Source of the DNA: an uncultured Litoreibacter sp. | GTDB lineage: Bacteria; Pseudomonadota; Alphaproteobacteria; Rhodobacterales; Rhodobacteraceae | Length of the DNA: 64,000 bases | Direction of reading: 5' to 3' | NCBI RefSeq assembly: GCF_947501785.1 | Contig: NZ_CANMXB010000001.1 | Span: 310,001-374,000 of the forward strand | In this document: piece by piece, positions 16,462 to 25,864 of the stretch | Position numbering within the stretch: the stretch's first letter is position 1 | Layout: each line of letters begins with the position of its first letter | Position numbers and translations under genes: made by a program | Notes under the pieces: generated by a model | The model's input: the letters and a program-made list of their open reading frames with translations, nothing else | What the model was told of the DNA's origin: nothing | Databases searched by the model: none

Positions 16462-18744
16462 ATGCCTGATCTGCTGATCGAACTCTTCTCCGAAGAAATC
16501 CCCGCCCGCATGCAGGCCCGTGCCGCGGCGGATCTGAAAAAGCTGGTCACCGACGGGCTGGTCGAGGCAGGTCTCACCTACGCCTCCGCAGGCAGCTTTT
16601 CGACCCCACGCCGCTTGGCCCTGACGGTCGAGGACCTGACGTCCGAGTCCAAAGCCGTCCGTGAGGAGCGCAAAGGCCCAAGGACGGACGCCCCGGAAAA
16701 AGCCTTGGAAGGCTTCTTACGCTCCACAGGTCTTTCGCAAGACCAGTTGGAGCGGCGCGACCTCGGCAAAAAAGGCGAAGTCTTCTTCGCCATCATCGAA
16801 AAGCCGGGCCGCCCCGCCGCCGATATCGTGGCCGAGGTGTTGGAAGCTGCAATCCGCAATTTCCCATGGCCCAAATCCATGAAATGGGGTTCCGGCAACC
16901 TGAAATGGGTCCGCCCCCTTCACCGCATCCTGTGCATCCTCACCGACGAGGCGGGCGCGGAAATCGTGCCGCTCGACGTGGACGGCATCCAATCCGCCGA
17001 CAAGACCGAGGGCCACCGTTTCATGGCCCCGCAGCCATTTTCTGTCTCTTCGTTCGAGGATTACTCCACCAAACTCAAACGCGCCCACGTGGTGCTCGAC
17101 CCGCAAGAACGTGCCGACCACATCTGGGCCGATGCCACCTCCGCCGCCTTCGCGCAAGGTCTGGAGATCGTCGAAGACAAGGGCCTGCTGGCCGAGGTCG
17201 CGGGCCTTGTCGAATGGCCCGTCGTCTTGATGGGCGATATTGACGAGACCTTCCTGGGCCTCCCCCCCGAGGTCCTGCAAACCTCAATGAAAGAGCACCA
17301 AAAATTCTTCTCCGTCCGCAATCCCAAGACGGGCCGGATCGAGAAATTCGTCACCGTCGCCAATGTCGAAACAGAAGACAACGGCGCGACCATCCTTGCG
17401 GGCAACCAAAAGGTGCTGTTCGCGCGGCTGTCGGATGCCAAATTCTTCTGGGAAAACGACCTGCGCATCGCCAAGGGCGAGAAGATGCAACCATGGCTCG
17501 ACGCGTTGGAGAATGTCACCTTCCACAATAAGCTTGGCAGCCAGAAAGAGCGTATTGACCGCATCGCAGCCCTCGCCCGCAAAATCGCGCCTGTCGTCGG
17601 CGCTGATCCCGACCTGGCCGAACAGGCGGCGAAAGTTGCCAAAGCCGACCTCAGCTCCGAGATGATCTACGAGTTCCCCGAACTCCAAGGCCTCATGGGC
17701 CGCTACTACGCCGAGGCCGCTGGCCTGCCAGCAGAGGTCGCCAACGCCGCCGAAGAACATTATTCCCCGCTTGGCCCATCCGATGACGTCCCAACTGCAC
17801 CCGTTTCGGTCGCGGTTGCGCTCGCCGACAAGATCGACACACTGACGGGTTTCTGGGCGATTGACGAGAAACCGACGGGCTCGAAAGACCCCTTTGCACT
17901 ACGCCGCGCTGCGCTCGGTGTCATTCGGCTGATTTTCGAAAATGAAAACTCTTTTCGTTTGCTTCCAGTAGCGGAAAAACATCTGGGCGGGATCATACTC
18001 ACCAAAGTTACTCCGGTCAGCGATGAAACGTGTAATGCAATTCTCAAACGCGCATTGGATTTAACAGGCTCTAATGTGGAATTCCTAGTTGCGCTAACTG
18101 ATGCGCTTTCAGAAATTCCGTGGGGTTCGGTTGACGAAGAAAATACTCCCGCTGAATATGAACAAGCGACTGATGCTATTGTTCAAAAGGGTCATGACCT
18201 CCTTTCTTTCTTCCACGATAGACTCAAAGTCTTTCTAAAGGATAAAGGCATCCGCCATGATGTCATCGACGCCTGCATCTCTACTTCAGATAGCGCGCCG
18301 GAAGGCGCGACGCCCCGCAACGACAACCTAACCCTCTTGGTCAAACGCGCCGAGGCCCTGTCGGAAACGCTTAAAACCGAGGACGGCGCGAACCTGATCC
18401 AAGGCTTCAAACGCGCCAACAACATCCTGTCCAAAGAGGAAGAAAAAGACGGCGTCAGCTACGAGCTCGATCCCAAAGTCGAACTGGCCGAAACCGACGA
18501 AGAAAAAACCCTCTTCGCAGCCCTCGATGCGGCGGAGGCCAAAATCACCCCCGCGATGGAGGCGGAGGATTTCACCACCGCCATGACCGCCATGGCCGAC
18601 CTGCGCGCGCCAATCGACGCCTTCTTCGAGGCCGTCAAAATCAATGCCGATGCGGAGATCGTCCGCCGCAATCGCCTCTGCCTGCTCAACCGCATCCGCG
18701 TCATCTGCGGCGGCGTGGCGGACCTGACGAAGCTGGAAGGCTGA
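16462..18744 (+). CDS. glyS: Glycine--tRNA ligase beta subunit
   Basis: The tRNA-binding beta subunit of GlyRS, 760 aa. It starts MPDLLIELFSEEIPARMQ at the ATG at 16462 after AAGAAAG; longer in-frame starts upstream lie inside the preceding gene. Recognisable blocks are GSFSTPRRLAL, KSMKWGSGNLKWVRPLHRILC, LPPEVLQTSMKEHQKFFSV, and the C-terminal anticodon-binding-like part ending RIRVICGGVADLTKLEG. A stretch at about 17930-18300 has markedly lower GC and different codon choice from the rest of the gene. It encodes the variable segment between ALGVIRLIFEN and SFFHDRLKVFLKDKG. Confidence 0.96.
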   Translation: MPDLLIELFSEEIPARMQARAAADLKKLVTDGLVEAGLTYASAGSFSTPRRLALTVEDLTSESKAVREERKGPRTDAPEKALEGFLRSTGLSQDQLERRDLGKKGEVFFAIIEKPGRPAADIVAEVLEAAIRNFPWPKSMKWGSGNLKWVRPLHRILCILTDEAGAEIVPLDVDGIQSADKTEGHRFMAPQPFSVSSFEDYSTKLKRAHVVLDPQERADHIWADATSAAFAQGLEIVEDKGLLAEVAGLVEWPVVLMGDIDETFLGLPPEVLQTSMKEHQKFFSVRNPKTGRIEKFVTVANVETEDNGATILAGNQKVLFARLSDAKFFWENDLRIAKGEKMQPWLDALENVTFHNKLGSQKERIDRIAALARKIAPVVGADPDLAEQAAKVAKADLSSEMIYEFPELQGLMGRYYAEAAGLPAEVANAAEEHYSPLGPSDDVPTAPVSVAVALADKIDTLTGFWAIDEKPTGSKDPFALRRAALGVIRLIFENENSFRLLPVAEKHLGGIILTKVTPVSDETCNAILKRALDLTGSNVEFLVALTDALSEIPWGSVDEENTPAEYEQATDAIVQKGHDLLSFFHDRLKVFLKDKGIRHDVIDACISTSDSAPEGATPRNDNLTLLVKRAEALSETLKTEDGANLIQGFKRANNILSKEEEKDGVSYELDPKVELAETDEEKTLFAALDAAEAKITPAMEAEDFTTAMTAMADLRAPIDAFFEAVKINADAEIVRRNRLCLLNRIRVICGGVADLTKLEG

Positions 18745-18756
18745 ACCGGACCGTAG

Positions 18757-18774
18757 GGCGGGGTTAACCCCGCC
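18757..18774. terminator. GC-rich palindrome after glyS
   Basis: GGCGGGG and CCCCGCC flank TTAA, giving a perfect 7-bp stem 13 bp after the glyS stop. No T-tract follows (TTGCCCC), so it could be a weak terminator or one of the dispersed GTAGGGCGGGG-type palindromes that I recall from Rhodobacteraceae intergenic regions. Confidence 0.5.
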
Positions 18775-18794
18775 TTGCCCCTCTCCCTTGTCAT

Positions 18795-18810
18795 CCCCGC
18801 GAAAGCGGGG
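18795..18810. repeat. CCCCGC-GAAA-GCGGGG palindrome
   Basis: A perfect 6-bp stem with a GAAA tetraloop, preceded by GTCAT and followed by ACCCC. The motif TCATCCCCGCGAAAGCGGGG is a widespread bacterial intergenic repeat. It is the second hairpin in the glyS 3' region and may help end or stabilise that transcript. Confidence 0.6.
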
Positions 18811-18862
18811 ACCCCGAGGTCACGCGCCGACCACCAAATATTAACCCACCTTTAACAAAAAA

Positions 18863-18949
18863 GTTTTGTCCCATTTTGGGGAAACGGCCAAAATGTTTTG
18901 TCCCAAAATGCCCCAAAACGCGCTTTGCGCATTGGGACACACAGTCCCA
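18863..18949. promoter_or_regulatory. Repeated TGTCCCA motifs upstream of the PPDK-like gene
   Basis: The 11-mer GTTTTGTCCCA occurs twice, at 18863-18873 and 18895-18905. The copies are 32 bp apart, close to three helical turns. A related dyad, TGGGAC-ACACA-GTCCCA, lies at 18933-18949. The cluster stands just upstream of a plausible promoter (18968-18995) for the PPDK-like gene and looks like a multi-site operator. The binding protein is unknown. Confidence 0.5.
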
Positions 18950-18967
18950 CTTTCCGCAATGTAACGG

Positions 18968-18995
18968 TTGATTGACACATTTATGCGTCTATGCT
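18968..18995 (+). promoter_or_regulatory. Candidate promoter of the PPDK-like gene
   Basis: TTGATT at 18968-18973 and TATGCT at 18990-18995 are 16 bp apart, a fair sigma-70 match, about 25 bp before the start codon at 19021. The assignment rests only on position and consensus. Confidence 0.4.
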
Positions 18996-19020
18996 GCACC
19001 GCAGTATAAGGACGTGTGTG

Positions 19021-21597
19021 ATGCTAGACTCGATCAATTTTGAGCTGATCACCCAGACGGCCGGCATCAGCCGCCGCCTGCACGGAACGCGTGCTAAGTG
19101 TCTGCAAAGATTGATAAGATTGGGCATGCCGGTCCCCGACACGGTGGCGCTGTCCATCCCCTTGGTGCGCAAAATCGCCTCTGGGCAGCGCCCTGATCTG
19201 AAGCAGCTGCTGGATCATTTCGGCAGCTGGCCCGTGCTAAGTGTCCGTGCCTCAACGGAAAAACCCGAATGGGGTGGCCCGTCCACCGTGCTCAACATCG
19301 GCATGAACCGCACCAACGAGGCCTTTTTCGCCTCCCGTTTGGGCGCAGATGCGGCCCGGAAACTGCACCTGAAATTCATCCAATCCTACGCGATCGAGGT
19401 CTCCCGTCTGGACGAGGACATGTTCGATGTCCCTGATTTAACAGTAGAAAAAGCTTACGAGGCCTATGAGCACGAAATGGAGGAGGAGTTCCCCCAGGAC
19501 ATCGAAGTGCAGCTGTTCGAGGTGCTGAAATCCATGGCCCGCGCGTGGGAGGGCACCTCCGCCCGATTGCTGCGCATGTCCAAAGGCGCCCCCGAAGACG
19601 CCGGCCTGGGCCTCGTTGTGCAACGCATGGCCTTCGGTCTGGGCAAAGGCGAAAGCGGCTCCGGCGTCATCCAGTTCATCAACCCCGAAGACGGCGCGCC
19701 CAAGCGGATGGGGCGGTATTTGCCGCAATCGCAGGGCCGCGATGCGCTGAGCGGTGAGGGGCGGGCGATGTACCTGACCTCCGATCCGCGCGGCGAAAGC
19801 CTGCAGGACAACCAGCCGGAAATATATCAGGAACTCAAGCGCTTGGGGGGTGTTTCTCGCACAGGTTTGCGCGAAGAAATGCAGATCGAATTCACGCTGG
19901 AAGGCGGCAAGCTGAGCATTCTGGACGCCGTGGTCGCCCCGCGCAGCGCGCGCGCATCGGTGGCGACCGCCGTGGCCTTGGCAAAAGACGACATCATCAG
20001 CGAAGCCGACGCGGTGCTGCGCATTGAGCCGAAAGCGATCCCCGATTTGTTGCACCAACAGGTGCATGTGGACGCCAAACGGGACGTGATCTCGCAAGGC
20101 ATCGCCGCCAGCCCCGGCGCTGCGACCGGCAAGCTTGTGTTCGACACGCTCGCCGCACAAGCCTCCGCCGCGCAGGGGGAGGCTTGTATCCTGGTGCGTC
20201 GCGAAACCTCGCCCGAGGATATTCGCGGCATGCACGCGGCCCGTGGCATCCTGACGGAACGCGGCGGGCAAACCAGCCATGCCGCTGTTATTGCTCGCGG
20301 ATTGGGGCTGCCTTGCGTGTCCGGCGCGTCTGACCTGGACATTGATCCCAAGGCGAAAATGCTCACCACCAAGGATGGCCGCGTCTTTGCGGCCGGCGAT
20401 ATCATCACGCTGGACGGGACTGCAGGGCAGGCGCTTGCGGGGCAGGTGCAGCTGGTTGAGGCTGGTATCGGCGGGCCGCTGGAAACGCTGCTGAGCTGGG
20501 CAGATGAGCATCGCGACATCGGCGTGCGCGCAAATGCGGATACGCCGACCGAAGCCGCTGTGGCCCGCAAGTTTGAGGCCGAAGGCATTGGACTGACCCG
20601 GACAGAGCACATGTTCTTTGCCGAAGACCGCCTGACCGTCCTGCGCGAGGCCATTTTTGCCGAAGACGGGTCAGATCGCACCGCTGCGCTTGCGCGGCTT
20701 TTGCCCATGCAGCGCGACGATTTTGCGGAATTGTTTACGATCATGTCGCATCGCCCCGTCTGCCTGCGCCTGTTCGATCCGCCATTGCACGAATTCCTGC
20801 CCTCCAGCCGTGGTGGCATCCGCGAGATGGCAGAGGCGATGGGGCTGAGTGCGAAGGAAGTCCAGCAACGTATTGACGGGCTTAAGGAATTCAATCCCAT
20901 GCTGGGGATGCGCGGCGTCCGTCTGGGCATCACAGTGCCCGAAATTTACGACATGCAGGCACGTGCCATTTTTGAGGCCGCCTTGCAGGCGCAAACCGAC
21001 GACAACCCGAAGGTGGTGCCAGAGATCATGATCCCGCTGGTCTCCGCCAAGCGTGAGGTGGAACTGGTGAAGTCGCGCATTGACGCGGTTGCCGCTGACA
21101 TCATGACGAAAACCGGCGAGACGTTGGATTACCGCTTGGGTGTCATGGTTGAAACGCCGCGCGCCGCGCTGCGGGCAGGTGACATTGCCACCCATGCCGG
21201 GTTCCTGAGCTTTGGCACCAACGACATGACCCAGATGACATATGGGCTGTCGCGCGATGATGCGGGGCGGTTCATGTCGGACTACGTCAAGAAAGGCGTG
21301 TTCCCCGAAGATCCGTTCCACGCTTTGGACCGCGACGGAGTTGGCGAGCTGCTGGAATTGGCGGTTGAGCGGGGGCGCAAGGTGCGTTCCAAGGTGACGC
21401 TGTCGGTTTGCGGGGAGCATGGCGGTGACCCCGACAGCATCGCGTTCTGCCGCAGCTTGGGGCTCGATTACGTGTCTTGTTCGCCTTACCGGGTGCCGAT
21501 TGCCCGATTGGCGGCGGCCCATCTGGCGATTCGCGATCCCAAAGCCGTCGAAGAGGATTTTGAATTCCCCGAAGACGGGTCATTTGTTCCTGAATAG
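19021..21597 (+). CDS. Divergent pyruvate phosphate dikinase-like protein
   Basis: An 858-aa protein of the PPDK/PEP-utilising family; the ATG at 19021 follows AAGGAC. The C-terminal two thirds are well conserved: phospho-histidine motif GGQTSHAAVIARGLGLP (His at about 420), GIGLTRTEHMFF, NPMLGMRGVRLG and the catalytic SVCGEHGGDP (Cys at about 797). The N-terminal ATP-grasp half is divergent: the usual SMPGMMDT stretch is ASTEKPEWGGPSTVLNIG, and the usual GVAFTRNPSTGE reads GVIQFINPEDGAPKRMG. It may therefore use another phosphate donor or substrate than canonical PPDK, which interconverts pyruvate and PEP. It lies downstream of glyS behind its own promoter region. Confidence 0.8.
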   Translation: MLDSINFELITQTAGISRRLHGTRAKCLQRLIRLGMPVPDTVALSIPLVRKIASGQRPDLKQLLDHFGSWPVLSVRASTEKPEWGGPSTVLNIGMNRTNEAFFASRLGADAARKLHLKFIQSYAIEVSRLDEDMFDVPDLTVEKAYEAYEHEMEEEFPQDIEVQLFEVLKSMARAWEGTSARLLRMSKGAPEDAGLGLVVQRMAFGLGKGESGSGVIQFINPEDGAPKRMGRYLPQSQGRDALSGEGRAMYLTSDPRGESLQDNQPEIYQELKRLGGVSRTGLREEMQIEFTLEGGKLSILDAVVAPRSARASVATAVALAKDDIISEADAVLRIEPKAIPDLLHQQVHVDAKRDVISQGIAASPGAATGKLVFDTLAAQASAAQGEACILVRRETSPEDIRGMHAARGILTERGGQTSHAAVIARGLGLPCVSGASDLDIDPKAKMLTTKDGRVFAAGDIITLDGTAGQALAGQVQLVEAGIGGPLETLLSWADEHRDIGVRANADTPTEAAVARKFEAEGIGLTRTEHMFFAEDRLTVLREAIFAEDGSDRTAALARLLPMQRDDFAELFTIMSHRPVCLRLFDPPLHEFLPSSRGGIREMAEAMGLSAKEVQQRIDGLKEFNPMLGMRGVRLGITVPEIYDMQARAIFEAALQAQTDDNPKVVPEIMIPLVSAKREVELVKSRIDAVAADIMTKTGETLDYRLGVMVETPRAALRAGDIATHAGFLSFGTNDMTQMTYGLSRDDAGRFMSDYVKKGVFPEDPFHALDRDGVGELLELAVERGRKVRSKVTLSVCGEHGGDPDSIAFCRSLGLDYVSCSPYRVPIARLAAAHLAIRDPKAVEEDFEFPEDGSFVPE

Positions 21598-21779
21598 GTG
21601 ACAGCCACCAGATATGGTGGAGCTTTGTCCATGAAGTGCGGCGTTTTGGCCCTGTGGCTAGACGCCTGCCGCCGAGGCCCCTATATCCCCCGAGACCTTA
21701 ATTATGTGTGAATTGCACCCGTTTGGGGGGCTGCAGGTCGGCGCAACTTGGCGCTGACCACAAAGATTAGGACGGTGTG

Positions 21780-22481
21780 ATGAGTACCAAGACCTCTGTG
21801 ATGGCGGCCCTTGCGGTCGCGGCTTTTGGCGCGATGCCAGCCTTTGCCGATGAAATTCTGAGCGGCGTCGGCTCGACCTCGGCCAACCCGAATGTGTCGG
21901 CGGTCCAGGAAGACACGGTGATCAGCCCGGCTTTCCTGAAATTGATCAATGCGGATCGCACCGGAAAAACCAGGTTGCGCAGCGCGCGGGTGGCCAAGAT
22001 CGCGACGCCAATTGAAGGCGCGGCGCCACGCGGATCAGGGGCGTTGACCTACCAATTGTCGGAATTGAATGCGCGGCCCCGGGCCACGGGCGATGCGCAA
22101 TGGCGGTGCCTGTCAGAGGCGCTGTATTTCGAGGCGCGTGGCGAATCCCTGAAAGGCCAGATCGCCGTGGCTGAGGTGATCCTCAACCGGGTCAGCTCTT
22201 CGCGTTTCCCAAACAGTGTTTGCGCCGTGATCAATCAAGGAACCGGGCGCAAATACGCCTGCCAATTCACCTATACCTGCGACGGGCGTCCAGAGACGGT
22301 TAGCGAGCCAGCGGCCTTCGCCCGCGTCGGCAAGATCGCCCGCATGATGCTGGACGGCGCGCCGCGCAAGCTGGCGGGTGGGGCGCTTTACTACCACACG
22401 ACCGCCGTGCGCCCCTCCTGGGCCCGCAAATTCCGCCGCACCGCGAAGATGGGTGTGCACCTGTTCTACAAACCGGCGTAA
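21780..22481 (+). CDS. Cell wall hydrolase (SleB/CwlJ family)
   Basis: A 233-aa secreted protein with a signal peptide (TSVMAALAVAAFGAMPAFA) and a C-terminal Hydrolase_2 domain: CLSEALYFEARGESLKGQ with the presumed catalytic Glu, AVAEVILNRVSSSRFPNSVC, and GALYYHTTAVRPSWA. Such enzymes cleave peptidoglycan; in non-sporulating alphaproteobacteria they probably serve wall remodelling. The ATG at 21780 directly follows a GTG and has AGGA upstream. The 180-bp space before it holds a small CCACCA/TGGTGG hairpin (21605-21620) after the PPDK-like stop. Confidence 0.88.
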   Translation: MSTKTSVMAALAVAAFGAMPAFADEILSGVGSTSANPNVSAVQEDTVISPAFLKLINADRTGKTRLRSARVAKIATPIEGAAPRGSGALTYQLSELNARPRATGDAQWRCLSEALYFEARGESLKGQIAVAEVILNRVSSSRFPNSVCAVINQGTGRKYACQFTYTCDGRPETVSEPAAFARVGKIARMMLDGAPRKLAGGALYYHTTAVRPSWARKFRRTAKMGVHLFYKPA

Positions 22482-22577
22482 CGTCGCTTTTGGCAGCTTT
22501 CAGACCGGCTTTCTCGGCGACATAGGGCGCCGAGAGCGCTACAGATGCCGCACAGACACTGAGCGAGGCCAAGGCAC

Positions 22578-23495
22578 ATGACATCCGAAATCAGACTGGC
22601 CTTTGCCCACCCCTCCGAACGGTCCGAGGCCATGGCCGATGAGCCCCGCGACCGCATCTCTTTGCGTGATCATATCCGCGAGGTGGAAATCGGGGCGTTT
22701 CAGGCCGAACGCGGCACCACGCAGCGCATCTGCTTCAACATCGTGGTCGAGGTGCGGCTGCCCGATGGGTTGGATGATGATGTAGACCGCATCATGAGCT
22801 ACGACACGATCACCGAAGCCATCGACCGCGAATTGTCGTCCGAGCGGTTGAACCTGCTCGAAACGCTGGCGGAACGCGTTGCCGAGGATATCTTGATTGA
22901 CCCGCGCGCGGCCCGCGTCTTCGTGCGTATCGAAAAGCTGGATCGCGGCCCCGGGGCCTTGGGCGTCGAAATCGTGCGCGACCGCGACATGGTCTCGCTG
23001 GTGGAGCCGGAAGATGAGGTGCAGCCGCTGGTGGCCTATCTCGGCAATGACATCTGCGTCAGCGATGACCTCGGCGGCGTCTTGGACCGGCTTGAGGGCC
23101 AGGGTCTGCCGCTGATCCTTTGCGTCGGAACGGGCGACACGGCTGCCCCGATTGCCGCGCATCCTGCCGCGCAACGCCGCATCGACCTGCTGGCGATTGA
23201 GCAAAACGCATGGGTGCTGGCCGGGCGCGACAAACGCTGCGTTGTGGTCGCCACCCGCACGGAATTGGATTGGGCCATGAAAAACGGCCAGATCAGCGTC
23301 TGGGCGCCCTCGAAAATCGTGCTGGATGCCACCGACGGCCCTGACCTGAGCGAGATGGACGCCGCCGCCCTGACGGATTGGTTTGCGCAGGAATTCGGTG
23401 CCAAAGGCACCATCTCGTTGGGGGAGGGCCTGCACGCGCCCGGCACCGCCATGCCAGTTTCGGCTTTACTGGCGGGGGATGCGCTTCCACTGTAG
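22578..23495 (+). CDS. folB: Dihydroneopterin aldolase with C-terminal extension
   Basis: The N-terminal part (about 25-145) is a dihydroneopterin aldolase domain: ISLRDHIREVEIGAFQAERG, MSYDTITEAIDRE, LNLLETLAERVAEDIL and the lysine region VRIEKLDRGPGALGVEI. It converts dihydroneopterin to hydroxymethyl-dihydropterin in folate synthesis. DHNA enzymes are normally about 120 aa; this 305-aa protein carries about 160 further residues (from LVAYLGNDICVSDDL on) with no motif I can name. Spacing to folP is only 4 bp, and glmM follows, making a folB-folP-glmM operon. Confidence 0.88.
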   Translation: MTSEIRLAFAHPSERSEAMADEPRDRISLRDHIREVEIGAFQAERGTTQRICFNIVVEVRLPDGLDDDVDRIMSYDTITEAIDRELSSERLNLLETLAERVAEDILIDPRAARVFVRIEKLDRGPGALGVEIVRDRDMVSLVEPEDEVQPLVAYLGNDICVSDDLGGVLDRLEGQGLPLILCVGTGDTAAPIAAHPAAQRRIDLLAIEQNAWVLAGRDKRCVVVATRTELDWAMKNGQISVWAPSKIVLDATDGPDLSEMDAAALTDWFAQEFGAKGTISLGEGLHAPGTAMPVSALLAGDALPL

Positions 23496-23499
23496 CGCC

Positions 23500-24519
23500 A
23501 TGACGACCTATTTCCGCCCGCTGGCCCAGACCGATCATCACCGCCCAGACGGCGCGTTGCCGCTGGCAGGCAACCCGCGCGTGTGGTTCACCCATGTCGA
23601 GCAGCTCAAGCGCGGCAAACCGCCAGAGTTGATAGGCCTGCGCGATGTGCCAAGCGACGTTCTGGTCCGCCTCAGCGCCCCGCGCGCGGATATTGCGGGT
23701 CTGAACATGGCCGCGCCCAAGCTGATGGGGGTGCTCAACACAACGCCCGACAGCTTTTCCGATGGCGGGCGCTTCACTACGACGGAGGCCGCGGTAGTCC
23801 ATGCCCAACGCATGGTCACTGAGGGGGCCGACATACTTGATATCGGAGGCGAGTCCACACGCCCCGGCGCGGCCTTCGTGCCGGTAGACGAGGAAATCGC
23901 CCGCACAGCACCAGTCATCGCCGCGCTGAAAACGGCGCAGGTGACGACGCCCGTCTCCATCGACACCCGCAAGGCCGCGGTTGCCCATGCGGCGGTGCAG
24001 GCGGGGGCGGGGCTGCTCAATGATGTCTCGGCGCTCAGCTTTGACGCGCAAATGGCTGACACCGCGGCAAAAACCGGCGCGCCGATTTGCCTGATGCATG
24101 CGCAGGGCGATCCGAAAACGATGCAGGATGACCCCAGCTACGACAACGTGCTGCTCGATGTGTATGACTACCTCGCCGCGCGCGTGGCGGCGGCGGAACA
24201 GGCGGGCATTGACCGCTCCAAGATTATCGTCGATCCGGGCATCGGCTTTGGCAAAACCGCCGCGCATAATCTGGCGCTGATCCAGGGCCTCAGCCTGTTT
24301 CACGGCATTGGCTGCCCGATCCTGCTGGGCGTGTCGCGCAAACGCTTCATTGGCACCATCGCGGATGAGCCGCAGGCTGACAAACGTGCATCAGGGTCGA
24401 TCGCAATTGCGCTGCATGGGCTTATGCAGGGTGTTCAGATCATCCGGGCACATGATATAGAGGAGCACGCGCAGGCATTCGCCCTTTGGCACGCGGTCAA
24501 TAATAACAAGCAGGACTAA
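23500..24519 (+). CDS. folP: Dihydropteroate synthase
   Basis: A 339-aa TIM-barrel enzyme joining hydroxymethyl-dihydropterin pyrophosphate with p-aminobenzoate; the sulfonamide target. Signatures are [42 protein letters not shown] and [11 protein letters not shown]. The start at 23500 lies 4 bp after the folB stop. Longer in-frame starts would run back inside folB. About 75 residues precede the barrel, longer than in E. coli FolP (282 aa). Confidence 0.96.
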   Translation: MTTYFRPLAQTDHHRPDGALPLAGNPRVWFTHVEQLKRGKPPELIGLRDVPSDVLVRLSAPRADIAGLNMAAPKLMGVLNTTPDSFSDGGRFTTTEAAVVHAQRMVTEGADILDIGGESTRPGAAFVPVDEEIARTAPVIAALKTAQVTTPVSIDTRKAAVAHAAVQAGAGLLNDVSALSFDAQMADTAAKTGAPICLMHAQGDPKTMQDDPSYDNVLLDVYDYLAARVAAAEQAGIDRSKIIVDPGIGFGKTAAHNLALIQGLSLFHGIGCPILLGVSRKRFIGTIADEPQADKRASGSIAIALHGLMQGVQIIRAHDIEEHAQAFALWHAVNNNKQD

Positions 24520-24523
24520 GCAC

Positions 24524-25864
24524 ATGGCACGCAAGTTTTTTGGCACAGACGGGGTGCGCGGTCGCGCCAACACCTTCCCAATGACCGCCGAATTGGCGCT
24601 GAAACTGGGCGCGGCGGCGGGCCGCTACTTCCGCCAGGACGGCAACGAGCACCGTGTTGTCATCGGCAAGGACACCCGGCTATCAGGCTACATGCTGGAG
24701 AACGCGCTGACGGCGGGGCTGACCTCGACGGGGATGAATGTGTTCTTGCTGGGGCCAATGCCCACGCCGGCCATCGGTCTGCTGACCAAGTCGATGCGCG
24801 CTGATCTGGGCGTGATGATCTCCGCCAGCCACAACCCGCATTACGACAACGGCATCAAATTCTTCGGCCCCGACGGGTTCAAGCTGTCCGACGCGGCTGA
24901 GCACGAGATCGAGGCGCTGCTGGATGGTGACATCCTGCCCGCGCAGCCGCAAAACATCGGCCGCGCCAAGCGGATCGACGATGCCCGCGGCCGCTATGTG
25001 GAACGCGCCAAGGCCACTTTCCCCAGCGGGCTGCGGCTCGACGGGCTGAAAGTGGTCATCGACTGCGCCAACGGGGCCGCCTACAAGGCCGCGCCCGAAG
25101 TGCTGTGGGAATTGGGCGCAGAGGTGATCCCGGTCGGTGTCTCGCCCAACGGGTTCAACATCAACGAAGGCTGCGGCTCGACCAATACGTCACTGGCTGC
25201 CGAAACCGTGGTGGCGCATGGCGCGGATGTGGGCATTTGCCTCGACGGCGATGCAGACCGCGTGATGGTGCTGGACGAGACGGGGCAGGTGGCGGATGGC
25301 GACCAGCTGATGGCCCTGCTGGCGACCCGGTGGCACGAGGCTGGCCTTTTGAAAGGCGGCGCTTTGGTGGCCACGGTCATGTCCAATCTCGGGCTGGAGC
25401 GTCACATGCAGGCCCAGGGCCTGCGACTGGAACGCACCAATGTGGGCGACCGCTACGTGGTCGCCGCGATGCGTGAGAAGGGCTACAATCTGGGTGGTGA
25501 GCAATCCGGCCATATCGTGATGACCGACCATTCCACCACTGGCGACGGGCTGATGGCGGGCCTGCAATTCCTGGCCGCAATGGTGCAAACGGGGCAGGCG
25601 GCTTCGACCCTTGTGCGGCAGTTCGAAACCGTGCCGCAAAAGCTGGAAAATGTGCGCTTCGGCGCGGGCAAGCAGCCGTTGAACGAGGCGTCAGTGCAGG
25701 CCGCAATCGCGCAGGCGGAGGCCGATTTGCAAAGCAATGGCCGGCTGCTGATCCGCAAATCCGGGACCGAGCCGTTGATCCGCGTCATGGCCGAATGCGA
25801 AGATGAGGGGCATCTGAATGCCGTCGTCGCCTCGGTCGTGCAGGCGGTCGAAGCGGCGGTTTAG
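24524..25864 (+). CDS. glmM: Phosphoglucosamine mutase
   Basis: GlmM converts glucosamine-6-phosphate to glucosamine-1-phosphate for UDP-GlcNAc, peptidoglycan and LPS synthesis. The 446-aa protein starts [16 protein letters not shown] and has the phosphoserine loop [15 protein letters not shown] (Ser about 102), the Mg-binding LDGDADRV and the sugar loop GGEQSGHI. It starts 4 bp after folP, the same folP-glmM order as in many proteobacteria. Its stop overlaps the convergent EamA gene by 4 bp. Confidence 0.97.
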   Translation: MARKFFGTDGVRGRANTFPMTAELALKLGAAAGRYFRQDGNEHRVVIGKDTRLSGYMLENALTAGLTSTGMNVFLLGPMPTPAIGLLTKSMRADLGVMISASHNPHYDNGIKFFGPDGFKLSDAAEHEIEALLDGDILPAQPQNIGRAKRIDDARGRYVERAKATFPSGLRLDGLKVVIDCANGAAYKAAPEVLWELGAEVIPVGVSPNGFNINEGCGSTNTSLAAETVVAHGADVGICLDGDADRVMVLDETGQVADGDQLMALLATRWHEAGLLKGGALVATVMSNLGLERHMQAQGLRLERTNVGDRYVVAAMREKGYNLGGEQSGHIVMTDHSTTGDGLMAGLQFLAAMVQTGQAASTLVRQFETVPQKLENVRFGAGKQPLNEASVQAAIAQAEADLQSNGRLLIRKSGTEPLIRVMAECEDEGHLNAVVASVVQAVEAAV

